Positions 1 through 12,614 of a DNA stretch of 64,000 nt are shown piece after piece. A program made the translations under genes and the position numbers. Below the pieces are notes generated by a model. That model made no database searches, had not been told where the DNA came from, and was given only the letters and a program-made list of their open reading frames with translations. Origin of the DNA: Calliopsis andreniformis (Eukaryota > Arthropoda > Insecta > Hymenoptera > Andrenidae); contig NW_027480422.1 of NCBI RefSeq assembly GCF_051401765.1, positions 14,898,001-14,962,000 on the forward strand, read 5' to 3'. Numbering within the stretch: the first letter of the stretch is position 1; each line of letters starts with the position of its first letter.

Positions 1-80
1 ATTTATATTGTATTTTATGCTTCTGGCGTTGACTTCTTAGGCCCTAACTATTCGATCTGGAGGAACAACGCCCTAGAGTG

Positions 81-246
81 AAGCCTAGGTTGCCCGGAAC
101 GTAGAAATGACCATCTCTTTCACACTGGTTGCAATTATTCTTGTTATACGATGGAAAAACTTTTGTATTTATTTTGTATTTTATGCCTCTGGCGTTTACT
201 CCTAAGGCCGTAGCTATTCGATGTGGTGGAGCAACGCCCTAGAGTG
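81..246 (+). repeat. Representative 166-bp monomer
   Basis: One full unit, phased to start at aagcctagg (an arbitrary choice). In order it has the conserved core cctaggttgcccggaacg then tagaaatgacca (unit positions about 4-33), a variable stretch ending in cacactggttgcaatt, the box attc-n-t-n-ttatacgatgg (about 57-74), gaaaaactg, an AT-rich tract (about 83-104), ttctggcgttgacttct (about 106-122), the variable ggcc-n-ta-n-ctattcgat (about 127-142), and ggtggagcaacgccctag leading into the next unit. The AT-rich part (51-110) is about 27% GC in the consensus and the remainder about 50%. Confidence 0.95.
163..184 (+). repeat. Two 11-bp tandem copies in the AT-rich tract, example
   Basis: Positions 163-173 read ttgtatttatt and 174-184 read ttgtattttat, two near-identical 11-mers back to back. 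The same pair sits at unit positions 83-93 and 94-104 of the consensus. Many units in the later regions carry the form ttgtattttta followed by ttgtattttat. The spacing is close to one helical turn, so these T tracts could favour bending or nucleosome rotational setting; that role is inference. Confidence 0.6.
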
Positions 247-259
247 AAGCCTAGGTTGC
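231..259. other. Imperfect hairpin (dyad) present in most monomers, example copy
   Basis: The left arm is gcaa (231-234) and cctag (238-242), separated by a 3-base bulge cgc. The loop is agtgaagc (243-250). The right arm is ctagg (251-255) and ttgc (256-259). All nine arm pairs are Watson-Crick. Both arms sit in well-conserved monomer segments, so the dyad recurs about every 166 bp. Some monomers lose the outermost pair (acaa or ccaa for gcaa). Pairing is read directly from sequence; whether it forms in DNA or in satellite RNA is unknown. Confidence 0.7.
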
Positions 260-2489
260 CCGGAACGTAGAAATGGCCATTACTTCCACACTGTTTGCAA
301 TTATTCATATCATACAGTGGAAAAACTGTTGTATTTATTTTGTATTTGGTGCTCCTGGCGTTGACTTCTTAGGCCCTAACTATTGGATCTGGTGGACCAA
401 CGCCATACAGTGAAGCCTAGGTTGCCCGGAACGTAGAAATGACCATAGCTTTCACACTGTTTGCAATTATTCCTGTTTTACGATTGAAAAACTGTTGTAT
501 TTATATTGTATTTTATGCTTCTGGCGGTGACTTCTAAGGCCGCAGCTATTCGATGTGGTGGAACAACGCCCTAGAGTGAAGCCTAGGTTGCCCGGAACGT
601 AGAAATGGGCATAACTTTCATACTGGTTGCAATTATTCGTTTTATACGATGGAAAGACTGTTCTATTTATATTGTATTTTATAGCTATGGCGTTGTCTTC
701 TAGGGCCGTAGCTATTCGATGTGGTTGCGCAACGCCCTAGAGTGAAGCCTAGGTTGCCCGGACCGTAGAAATGACCATAACTTTCATACCTGTTGCAATT
801 ATTCGTTTTATACCGTGGAAAAACTGTTGTATTTATATTGTATTTTATGCGTCTGGAGTTGTTTTCTAAGGCCCTAACTATTCGGCCTGGTGGTCCAACG
901 GCCTAGAGTGAAGCCTAGGTTGCCCGGAACGTAGAAATGCCCATTACTTTCACACTGGTTGTAATTATTCCTGTTATACGATGGAATAACTGTTGTATTT
1001 TTATTTTATTTTGTGCTTCTGGCGTTGACTTCTAAGGTCCTAGCTATTCGATCTGGTGGAGCAACGCTCGATAGTGAAGCCTAGGTTGCCCGGAACTTAG
1101 AAATGACCATCACCTTCACTCTGGTTGCAATTATTCCTGTTATACGGTGGAAAAACTGTGGTATTTATATTGTATTTTATGATTCTGGCGTAGGCTTCTT
1201 AGGCCCTAACTATTCGATCTGGGGGAACCACGCCCTAGACTGAAGCCTAGGTTGCCCGGAACGTAGAAATGACCATCACTTTCACACTGGTTGCAATTAT
1301 TCCTGTTATACAAGGGAAAAACTGATGTATTTATATTGTATTTTATGCTTCTGGCGTTGACTTCCTGGGCCCTAACTATTCTATCTGGAGGAGTAACGCC
1401 CTAGAGTGAAGCCTAGGTTGCCCGGAATGCAGAAGTAACCATCACTTTCACACTGGTGGCAATTATTCCTGTCATTCGATGGACAAACTGTTGGATTTTT
1501 AATGTACTTTATGCTTCTGGCGTTGACTTCTAAGGCCCTATGTATTCGATCTGGTGGAGCAATGTTTCAGTGTTAAGTCTACGATGCCTGGAACGTAGAA
1601 ATGGCCATTGCTTTCACACTGGTTGCAATTATTCGTTTTATACGATGGAAAAACTGTTGTACATATATCGTATTTTATGCTTCTGGCGTTGACTTCTTAG
1701 GCCCAAACTTTTCGATCTGGTGGAGCAACGCCCTAGGGTGAAGCCTAGGTTGCCCGGTATGTAGAAATGACCATAACTTTCATGCTGGTTGCAATTATTC
1801 GTCTTATACGATGGAAATACTGTTGTATTTATTTTGTATTTTATGCCGCTGGCGTTGACTCCTAAGGCCGTAGCTATTCGATGTGGTGGAGCAACGCCCT
1901 AGAGTGAAGCCTAGGTTGCCCGAACGTAGAAATGACCATACCTTTCACACTGGTTGCACTTACTCATTTTATGCGATGGAAAAACTGTTGTACACATATC
2001 GTATTTTATGCATCTGGCATTGACTTCTTAGGCCCTAACTATTCGATCTGGTGGAGCAACGCCCTAGGGTGAAGCCTAGGTTGCCCGGAACGTAGAAATG
2101 ACCATAACTATCAGACTGGTTGCAATTATTCCTTTTATACGATGGATAGACTGTTGTATTTATATTGTATTTTATAGTTATGGCGTTGTCTTCTAGGGTC
2201 GTAGCTATCCCATGTGGTTGAGCAACGCCCTAGTGTGAAGCCTAGGTTGCCCGGTACGTAGAAATGACCATTACTTCCACACTGTTTGCAATTATTCATA
2301 TTATACAGTGGAACAACTGTTATATTTATATGGCATTTTATGCTTCTGGCGTTGACTTCTAAGGCCGCAGCTATTCGATGTGGTGGAACGATGCCCTAGA
2401 GTGCAGCCTAGGTTGCCCGTATCGTAGAAATGACCATATCTTTCACACTGGTTGCAATTATTCCTGTTATACGATGGTAAAGCTGTTGT

Positions 2490-4315
2490 ATTTATATTGT
2501 ATTTTATGCTTCTGGCGTTGACTTCTTAGGCCCTAACTATTCGATCTGGAGGAACAACGCCCTAGAGTGAAGCCTAGGTTGCCCCGAACGTAGAAATGAC
2601 CATCTCTTTCACACTGGTTGCAATTATTCTTGTTATACGATGGAAAAACTTTTGTATTTATTTTGTATTTTATGCCTCTGGCGTTTACTCCTAAGGCCGT
2701 AGCTATTCGATGTGGTGGAGCAACGCCCTAGAGTGAAGCCTAGGTTGCCCGGAACGTAGAAATGGCCATTACTTCCACACTGTTTGCAATTATTCATATC
2801 ATACAGTGGAAAAACTGTTGTATTTATTTTGTATTTGGTGCTCCTGGCGTTGACTTCTTAGGCCCTAACTATTGGATCTGGTGGACCAACGCCATACAGT
2901 GAAGCCTAGGTTGCCCGGAACGTAGAAATGACCATAGCTTTCACACTGTTTGCAATTATTCCTGTTTTACGATTGAAAAACTGTTGTATTTATATTGTAT
3001 TTTATGCTTCTGGCGGTGACTTCTAAGGCCGCAGCTATTCGATGTGGTGGAACAACGCCCTAGAGTGAAGCCTAGGTTGCCCGGAACGTAGAAATGGGCA
3101 TAACTTTCATACTGGTTGCAATTATTCGTTTTATACGATGGAAAGACTGTTCTATTTGTATTGTATTTTATAGCTATGGCGTTGTCTTCTAGGGCCGTAG
3201 CTATTCGATGTGGTTGCGCAACGCCCTAGAGTGAAGCCTAGGTTGCCCGGACCGTAGAAATGACCATAACTTTCATACCTGTTGCAATTATTCGTTTTAT
3301 ACCGTGGAAAAACTGTTGTATTTATATTGTATTTTATGCGTCTGGAGTTGTTTTCTAAGGCCCTAACTATTCGGCCTGGTGGTCCAACGGCCTAGAGTGA
3401 AGCCTAGGTTGCCCGGAACGTAGAAATGCCCATTACTTTCACACTGGTTGTAATTATTCCTGTTATACGATGGAATAACTGTTGTATTTTTATTTTATTT
3501 TGTGCTTCTGGCGTTGACTTCTAAGGTCCTAGCTATTCGATCTGGTGGAGCAACGCTCGATAGTGAAGCCTAGGTTGCCCGGAACTTAGAAATGACCATC
3601 ACCTTCACTCTGGTTGCAATTATTCCTGTTATACGGTGGAAAAACTGTGGTATTTATATTGTATTTTATGATTCTGGCGTAGGCTTCTTAGGCCCTAACT
3701 ATTCGATCTGGGGGAACCACGCCCTAGACTGAAGCCTAGGTTGCCCGGAACGTAGAAATGACCATCACTTTCACACTGGTTGCAATTATTCCTGTTATAC
3801 AAGGGAAAAACTGATGTATTTATATTGTATTTTATGCTTCTGGCGTTGACTTCCTGGGCCCTAACTATTCTATCTGGAGGAGTAACGCCCTAGAGTGAAG
3901 CCTAGGTTGCCCGGAATGCAGAAGTAACCATCACTTTCACACTGGTGGCAATTATTCCTGTCATTCGATGGACAAACTGTTGGATTTTTAATGTACTTTA
4001 TGCTTCTGGCGTTGACTTCTAAGGCCCTATGTATTCGATCTGGTGGAGCAATGTTTCAGTGTTAAGTCTACGATGCCTGGAACGTAGAAATGGCCATTGC
4101 TTTCACACTGGTTGCAATTATTCGTTTTATACGATGGAAAAACTGTTGTACATATATCGTATTTTATGCTTCTGGCGTTGACTTCTTAGGCCAAAACTTT
4201 TCGATCTGGTGGAGCAACGCCCTAGGGTGAAGCCTAGGTTGCCCGGTACGTAGAAATGACCATAACTTTCATGCTGGTTGCAATTATTCGTCTTATACGT
4301 TGGAAATACTGTTGT
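2490..4315 (+). repeat. 15-monomer higher-order unit, copy 2 (11 monomers, broken off)
   Basis: It is nearly identical to positions 1-1,826, with scattered single-base changes only (for example ttgccccgaacg here against ttgcccggaacg). The match ends inside a monomer near 4,315: copy 1 continues tttgtattttatgccgctgg, while this copy switches to tattgtattttatgcgtctgg, the start of the following block. The break keeps the 166-bp register, as expected for unequal homologous exchange. Confidence 0.85.
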
Positions 4316-6373
4316 ATTTATATTGTATTTTATGCGTCTGGAGGTGTTTTCTAAGGCCCTAACTATTCGACCTGGTGGAGCAACTCGCTAGAGTGAAGCC
4401 TAGGTTGCCCGGAACGTAGAAATGACCATAACTTTCATACTGGTTGCACTTATTCGTTTTATACGATGGAAAAACTGTTGTATTTATATTGTATTTTATG
4501 CGTCTGGAGTTGTTTCCTAAGCCCCCAGCTATTCGATCTGGTGGAGCAACGCTCTAGAGTGAAGCCTAGGTTGTCCGGAAAATAGAAATGACCCTATCTT
4601 TCACACTGTTAGCAATCATTCCTGTTATACGGTGGAAAAGCTGTTGTATTTATATTGTATTTAATGCTTCTGGCGTTGACTTCTAAGGCCGTAGCTATTC
4701 GATGTGGTGGAGCAACGCCCTAGAGTGAAGCCTAGGTTGCCCGGAACGTAGAAATGACCATTACTTCCACACTGTTTGCAATTATTCATTTTATACGATG
4801 GAAAAACTGTTGTACATATATCGTATTTTATGCTTCTGGCGTTGGCTTCTTAGGCCCTAACTATTCGGTCTGTTGGAGCAACACCCTAGGGTGAAGCCTA
4901 GGTTGCCCGGAACGTAGAAATGGTCATAACTATCAGACTGGTTGCAATTATTCGTTTTATACGATGGAAAGACTGTTGTAATTATATTGTATTATATAGT
5001 TATGGCGTTGTCTTCTAGGGCCGTAGCTATTCGATGTGGTTGAGCAACGCCCTAGAGTGAAGCCTAGGTTACCCGGAACGTAGAAATGACCATAGCTTTC
5101 GTACTGGTTGTAATTGTTCGTTTTATACGATGGAATAGCTGTTGTATTTATTCTGTATTTGGTGCTCCTGGCGTTGACTTCTTTGGCCCTAACATTTGGA
5201 TCTGGTGGAGCAACGCCCTAGAGTGAAGCCTAGGTTGCCCGGAACGTAGAAATGACCATGTCTTTCACACTGATTGCAATAATTCCTGTTATACGATGGA
5301 AAAACTGTAGTATTTATATTATATTTTATGCTTCAGCCGTTGACTTCGAATTCCGTAGCTATTCGATGTGGTGGAGCAACGCCCTAGAGTGAAGCCTAGT
5401 TTGGCCGGAACATAGAAATGACCAGTACTTTCACACTGGTTGCAGCTTTCCTGTTATACGATTTAAAAACTGTTGCATTTTTGTTGTATTTTATGCATCT
5501 GGCGTTGTCTTCTTAGGCCCTAGCTATTGGATCTGGTGGAGCAACGCCCTAGATTGAAGCCTAGGTTACCCGGAACATAGAAATGACCAGTACATTCACA
5601 CTGGTTGCAGCTTTCCTGCTATCCGATGGAAAAACTGTTGCATATTTATTGTATTTTATGCTTCTGGCGCTGTATTCAAAGTCCCTAACTATTCTATCTG
5701 GTGGAGCAACGCACTGGAGTTATGTCTAGGTTGCCCGGAAGGTAGAAATGACTATAACTTTCACACTGTTTGCAATCATTCATTTTATGCGATGGAAATG
5801 CTGTTGTATTTATATTGTATTTTGTGCTTCTGGAGTTGACTTCTAAGGCCGCAGCTATTCGATGTGATGGAGCAACGCCCAAGAGTGAAGCCTAGGTTGC
5901 CCGGAACGTAGAAATGACCATTACTTTCACACTGGTTGCAATTGTTCCTTTTATACGATGGAAAGACTGTTGTATTTATATTGTATTTTATAGTTATGGC
6001 GTTGTCTTCTAGGGCTGTAGCTATTCGATGTGGTTGAGCAACGCCCTATAGTGAAGCCTAGGTTGCCCGGAACGTAGAAATGACCATAGCTTTCATACTG
6101 GTTGCAATTATTCGTTTTATACGATAGAAAAACTCTTGTATTTATTTTGTATTTGGTGCTCCAAGCGTTGACTTCTTAGGCCCTAACTATTGGATCTTGT
6201 GGACCAACGCCCTAGAGTGAAGCCTACGTTGCCCGGAACGTAGAAATGTCCATCACCTTCACTCAGGTTACAATTATTCGTTTTATACGATGGAAAAGCT
6301 GTTGTATTTATATTGTATTTTATGCTTCTGGCGTTGACTTCTTAGGCCCTAACTATTCGATCTGGTGGAGCAA
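4316..6373 (+). repeat. Block shared with the 28-monomer unit (12 monomers)
   Basis: It matches 9,625-11,683 at offset 5,309-5,310 bp (32 monomers less 2 bp) and again 14,106-16,164. Diagnostic variants are caactcgctag, ttcctaagcccccagc, the short ttgcagctttcctg monomers (about 5,440 and 5,610), and ggagttatgtctagg near 5,717. The match stops near 6,373, where this copy has caacaccgtagag and the other has caacgccctaggg. It looks like a piece of the 28-monomer unit spliced onto the broken 15-monomer copy. Confidence 0.82.
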
Positions 6374-7967
6374 CACCGTAGAGTGAAGCCTAGGTTACCC
6401 GGAACGTAGAAATGACCATAACTTTCATACTGGTTGCAATAATTCGTTTTATACGATGGAAAAACTGTTGCATTAATATTGTGTTTTATGCTTCTGGCGT
6501 TGAGTTCTAAGGCCCTAACTATTGGATCTGGTGGACCAACGCCCTAGAGTGAAGCCTAGGTTGCCCGGAACGTAAAAATGACCATATCTTTCACACCGGT
6601 TGCAATTATTCCTGTTATACGATGGAAAAACTGTCGTGTTTATATTATATTTTATGCTTCAGGCGTTGTCTTCTAAGGCCGTAGCTATTCGATCTGGTGG
6701 AGCAACGCCCTAGAGAGAAGCCTAGATTGCCCGGAACGTAGAAATGACCATAACTATCAGACTGGTTGCAATTATTCGTTTTATACGATGGAAAGACTGT
6801 TGTATTTATATTGTATTTTATAGTTATGGCGTTGTCTTCTAGAGCCGTAGCTATTCGATGTGGTCGACCAACGCCCTAGAGTGAAGCCTAGGTTGCCCGG
6901 AACGTATAAATGACCATAGCTTTCATACTTGTTGCAATTATTCGTTTTATACGATGGAATAGCTGTTGTATTTATTTTGTATTTGGTGCTCCTGGCGTTG
7001 ACTTCTTAGGCCATAGCAATTGGATCTGGTGGACCAACGCCCTAAAGTGAAGCCTAGGTTGCCCGGAACGTAGGAATGACCATAACATTCATACTGGTTG
7101 CAATTATACGTTTTATACGATGGAAATACTGTTGTATTTATATTATATTTTATGCTTCAGACGTTGACTTCTAAGGAAGTAGCTATTCGATGTGGTGGAG
7201 AAACGCCCTAGAGTGAAGCCTAGGTTGCCGGAAGGTAGAAATGACCATTACCTCCACACTGTTTGCAATTATTCATTTTATACAGCGGAAAAACTGTTGT
7301 ATTTATATTGTTTTTTATAGTTATGGCGTTGGCTTCTAAGGCCGTAGCTATTCGATGTGGTGGAGCAATGCCCTAGAGTGAAGCCTAGGATGCTCGCAAC
7401 GTAGAAATGACCATACCTATCAGACTGGTTGCAATTATTCGTTTTATACGATGGATAGACTGTTGTATTTATATTGTATTTTATAGTTATGGCGTTGTCT
7501 TCTAGGGCCGTAGCTATCCCATGTGGTTGAGCAACGCCCTAGTGTGAAGCCTAGGTTGCCCGGTACGTAGAAATGACCATTACTTCCACACTGTTTGCAA
7601 TTATTCATATTATACAGTGGAACAACTGTTATATTTATATGGCATTTTATGCTTCTAGCGTTGACTTCTAAGGCCGCAGCTATTCGATGTGGTGGAACGA
7701 CGCCCTAGAGTGCAGCCTAGGTTGCCCGGAACGTAGAAATGACCATCACTTTCACAATGGTTGCAGTTATTCTTGTTATACGATGGAAAAACTGTTGTAT
7801 TTATATTGTACTTTATGCTTCTGGCGTAGGCTTCTTAGGCCCTAACTATTCGATCTGGGGGAACCACGCCCTAGACTGAAGCCTAGGTTGCCCGGAACGT
7901 AGAAATGACCATCACTTTCACACTGGTTGCAATTATTCCTGTTATACGATGGAAAAACTGTTGTATT
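6374..7967 (+). repeat. Mosaic stretch between higher-order units
   Basis: About 9-10 monomers of region-A subtypes with no long partner in a single order. Part of it (about 7,425-7,735, with ctatcccatgtgg at 7,514) matches 2,100-2,430 at offset 5,309 and recurs near 19,463 and 20,790. The last two monomers (caatggttgcagttattcttg, then the cgtaggcttctt variant) recur at 17,036-17,260. It is ordinary satellite in register with its flanks. Confidence 0.75.
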
Positions 7968-10900
7968 TATATTGTATTTTATGCTTCTGGTGTACACTTC
8001 TTAGGCCCTAGCTATTCGATCTGGAGGAACAACGCCCTAGAGTGAAGCCTAGGTTGCCCGGAACGTAGAAATGACCATCTCTTTCACACTGGTTGCAATT
8101 ATTCTTGTTATACGATGGAAAAACTTTTGTATTTATTTTGTATTTTATGCCTCTGGCGTTTACTCCTAAGGCCGTAGCTATTCGATGTGGTGGAGCAACG
8201 CCCTAGAGTGAAGCCTAGGTTGCCCGGAACGTAGAAATGACCATTACTTCCACACTGTTTGCAATTATTCATATCATACAGTGGAAAAACTGTTGTATTT
8301 ATATGGCATTTTATGCTTCTGGCATTGACTTCTAAGGCCCTAAATATTCGATGTGGTGGAGCAACGCCCTAGAGTGAAGCCTAGGTTGCCCGGAACGTAG
8401 AAATGACCATAGCTTTCACACTGTTTGCAATTATTCCTGTTTTACGATTGAAAAACTGTTGTATTTATATTGTATTTTATGCTTCTGGCGGTGACTTCTA
8501 AGGCCGCAGCTATTCGATGTGGTGGAGCAACGCCGTAGAGTGAAGCCTAGGTTGCCCGGAACGTAGAAATGGGCATAACTTTCATACTGGTTGCAATTAT
8601 TCGTTTTATACCGTGGAAAGACTGCTGTATTTATATTGTATTTTATGCGTCTGGAGTTGTTTTCTAAGGCCCTAACTATTCGGCCTGGTGGACCAACGCC
8701 CTAGAGTGAAGCCTAGGTTGCACGGAACGTAGAAATGCCCATTACTTTCACACTGGTTGTAATTATTCCTGTTATACGATGGAACAACTGTTGTATTTTT
8801 ATTTTATTTTGTGCTTCTGGCGTTGACTTCTAAGGTCCTAGCTATTCGACCTGGTGGAGCAACGCTCGATAGTGAAGCCTAGGTTGCCCGGAACTTAGAA
8901 ATGACCATCACCTTCACTCTAGTTGCAATTATTCCTGTTATACGATGGAAAAACTGTGGTATTTATATTGTATTTTATGCTTCTGGCGTAGGCTTCTTAG
9001 GCCCTAACTATTCGATCTGGGGGAACCACGCCCTAGACTGAAGCCTAGGTTGCCCGGAACGTAGAAATGACCATCACTTTCACACTGGTTGCAATTATTC
9101 ATGTTATACAAGGGAAAAACTGATGTATTTATATTGCATTTTATGCTTCTGGCGTTGACTTCCTGGGCCCTAACTATTCTATCTGGAGGAGTAACGCCCT
9201 AGAGTGAAGCCTAGGTTGCCCGGAATGCAGAAATAACCATCACATTCACACTGGTGGCAATTATTCCTGTTATACGATGGACAAACTGCTGGATTTTTAA
9301 TGTACTTTATGCTTCTGGCGTTGACTTCTAAGGCCCTATGTATTCGATCTGGTGGAGCAATGTTTCAGTGTTAAGTCTACGATGCCTGGAACGTAGAAAT
9401 GGCCATTGCTTTCACACTGGTTGCAATTATTCGTTTTATACGATGGAAAAACTGTTGTACATATATCGTATTTTATGCTTCTGGCGTTGTCTTCTTAGGC
9501 CCAAACTTTTCGATCTGGTGGAGCAACGCCCTAGGGTGAAGCCTAGGTTGCCCGGTACGTAGAAATGACCATAACTTTCATGCTGGTTGCAATTATTCGT
9601 CTTATACGATCGAAATACTGTTGTATTTATATTGTATTTTATGCGTCTGGAGTTGTTTTCTAAGGCCCTAACTATTCGACCTGGTGGAGCAACTCGCTAG
9701 AGTGAAGCCTAGGTTGTCCGGAACGTAGAAATGACCATAACTTTCATACTGGTTGCAATTATTCGTTTTATACGATGGAAAAACTGTTGTATTTATATTG
9801 TATTTTATGCGTCTGGAGTTGTTTCCTAAGCCCCCAGCTATTCGATCTGGTGGAGCAACGCTCTAGAGTGAAGCCTAGGTTGTCCGGAAAATAGAAATGA
9901 CCGTATCTTTCACACTGTTAGCAATCATTCCTGTTATACGGTGGAAAAGCTGTTGTATTTATATTGTATTTAATGCTTCTGGCGTTGACTTCTAAGGCCG
10001 TAGCTATTCGATGTGGTGGAGCAACGCCCTAGAGTGAAGCCTAGGTTGCCCGGAACGTAGAAATGACCATTACTTCCACACTGTTTGCAATTATTCATTT
10101 TATACGATGGAAAAACTGTTGTACATATATCGTATTTTATGCTTCTGGCGTTGGCTTCTTAGGCCCTAACTATTCGGTCTGTTGGAGCAACACCCTAGGG
10201 TGAAGCCTAGGTTGCCCGGAACGTAGAAATGGTCATAACTATCAGACTGGTTGCAATTATTCGTTTTATACGATGGAAAGACTGTTGTAATTATATTGTA
10301 TTATATAGTTATGGCGTTGTCTTCTAGGGCCGTAGCTATTCGATGTGGTTGAGCAACGCCCTAGAGTGAAGCCTAGGTTACCCGGAACGTAGAAATGACC
10401 ATAGCTTTCATACTGGTTGTAATTGTTCGTTTTATACGATGGAATAGCTGTTGTATTTATTCTGTATTTGGTGCTCCTGGCGTTGACTTCTTTGGCCCTA
10501 ACATTTGGATCTGGTGGATGCAACGCCCTAGAGTGAAGCCTAGGTTGCCCGGAACGTAGAAATGACCATGTCTTTCACACTGGTTGCAATAATTCCTGTT
10601 ATACGATGGAAAAACTGTAGTATTTATATTATATTTTGTGCTTCAGTCGTTGACTTCGAATTCCGTAGCTATTCGATGTAGTGGAGCAACGCCCTAGAGT
10701 GAAGCCTAGTTTGGCCGGAACATAGAAATGACCAGTACTTTCACACTGGTTGCAGCTTTCCTGTTATACGATTTAAAAACTGTTGCATTTTTATTGTATT
10801 TTATGCATCTGGCGTTGTCTTCTTAGGCCCTAGCTATTGGATCTGGTGGAGCAACGCCCTAGATTGAAGCCTAGGTTACCCGGAACATAGAAATGACCAG

Positions 10901-12614
10901 TACTTTCACACTGGTTGCAGCCTTCCTGCTATCCGATGGAAAAACTGTTGCATATTTATTGTATTTTATGCTTCTGGCGCTGTATTCAAAGTCCCTAACT
11001 ATTCTATCTGGTGGAGCAACGCACTGGAGTTATGTCTAGGTTGCCCGGAAGGTAGAAATGACTATAACTTTCACACTGTTTGCAATCATTCATTTTATGC
11101 GATGGAAATGCTGTTGTATTTATATTGTATTTTGTGCTTCTGGAGTTGACTTCTAAGGCCGCAGCTATTCGATGTGATGGAGCAACGCCCAAGAGTGAAG
11201 CCTAGGTTGCCCGGAACGTAGAAATGACCATTACTTTCACACTGGTTGCAATTGTTCCTTTTATACGATGGAAAGACTGTTGTATTTATATTGTATTTTA
11301 TAGTTATGGCGTTGTCTTCTAGGGCTGTAGCTATTCGATGTGGTTGAGAAACGCCCTATAGTGAAGCCTAGGTTGCCCGGAACGTAGAAATGACCATAGC
11401 TTTCATACTGGTTGCAATTATTCGTTTTATACGATAGAAAAACTGTTGTATTTATTTTGTATTTGGTGCTCCAAGCGTTGACTTCTTAGGCCCTAACTAT
11501 TGGATCTTGTGGACCAACGCCCTAGAGTGAAGCCTACGTTGCCCGGAACGTAGAAATGTCCATCACCTTCACTCAGGTTACAATTATTCGTTTTATACGA
11601 TGGAAAAACTGTTGTATTTATATTGTATTTTATGCTTCTGGCGTTGACTTCTTAGGCCCTAACTATTCGATCTGGTGGAGCAACGCCCTAGGGTGAAGCC
11701 TAGGTTCCCCGGATCGTAGAAATGACCATTACTTGCACACTGGATGCAATTATTCGTTTTATACGATGGAAAAACTGTTGTATTTATATTGTATTTTATG
11801 CTTCTGGCATTGTCTTCTAAGGCCCTAACTATACGATGTGGTGCAGCTACGCCATAGAGCGAAACCTACGTTGCTCGGAACGTAGAAATGACTATAGCTT
11901 TCACACTGGTTGCAATTATTTCTGTTATACAAGGGAAAAACTGTTGTATTTATATTGCATTTTATGCTTCTGGCGTTGACTTCTTAGGCCCTAACTATTC
12001 GATCTGGTGGAGCAACGACCTAGAGTGTAGCCTAGGTTGCCCGGAATGTAGAAATGACCATCACTTTCACACTGGTTGCAATTATTCTTGTTATACGATG
12101 GAAAAACTGTTGTATTTATTTTGTATTTTATGCCGCTGGCGTTGACTCCTAAGGCCGTAGCTATTCGAAGTGGTGGAGCAACGCCCTAGAGTGAAGCCTA
12201 GGTTGCCCGGAACGTAGAAATGACCATGTCTTTCACACTGGTTGCAATTATTCCTGTTATACGATGGAAAAACTGTTGTACTTTTATTATATTTTATGCT
12301 TCAGGCGTTGACTTCTAAGGCCGTAGCTATTCGATGTGGTGGAGCAATGCCCTAGAGTGAAGCCTAGGATGCCCGCAACGTAGAAATGACCATACCTTTC
12401 ACACTGGTTGCAATTACTCATTTTATGCGATGGAAAAACTGTTGTTCATATATCGTATTTTATGCTTCTGGCATTGACTTCATATGCCCTAACTATTCGA
12501 TCTGGTGGAGCAACGCCCTAGGGTGAAGCCTAGGTTGCCCGGAACGTAGAAATGACCATCACTTTCACAATGGTTGCAGTTATTCTTGTTATACGATGCA
12601 AAAACTGTTGTATT
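7968..12614 (+). repeat. 28-monomer higher-order unit, copy 1
   Basis: The diagnostic ctggaggaac sits at 8,021 here and recurs 4,647 bp later (28 monomers less 1 bp), then again near 17,315. Over most of its length it aligns with the next copy at offset 4,481 (27 monomers less 1 bp), because copy 2 lost one monomer near 13,700. Downstream it contains the block also found at 4,316-6,373. Copies differ only at scattered single bases in the parts compared. Confidence 0.88.

Larger units (their letters stand above)
1..2489 (+). repeat. 15-monomer higher-order unit, copy 1
   Basis: The sequence from position 1 reappears from 2,490 (offset 2,489 bp, 15 monomers less 1 bp) and again from 17,262 (positions 61-2,484 match 17,319-19,742 at offset 17,258). 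Shared diagnostic oddities include tcggcctgg with ccaacggcc near 883, the gatacaaggg-like variant with ctgatgtatt near 1,310, and the aberrant caatgtttcagtgttaag near 1,560. The left edge of the unit lies outside the window, so the true unit start is unknown. Confidence 0.88.

Noticed and set aside
93..109. Possible CENP-B box in cccggaacgtagaaatg
   Set aside because: Against the essential bases of the known box (nTTCGnnnnAnnCGGGn, read on the reverse strand) only about six of nine positions agree; the required T and two bases of the CGAA half are wrong. No monomer I read has a full match.
5440..5620. Shortened monomers with ttgcagctttcctg as a distinct element
   Set aside because: They are ordinary monomers with a small deletion in the caattattc segment, copied along with their block (also near 10,755 and 15,235).
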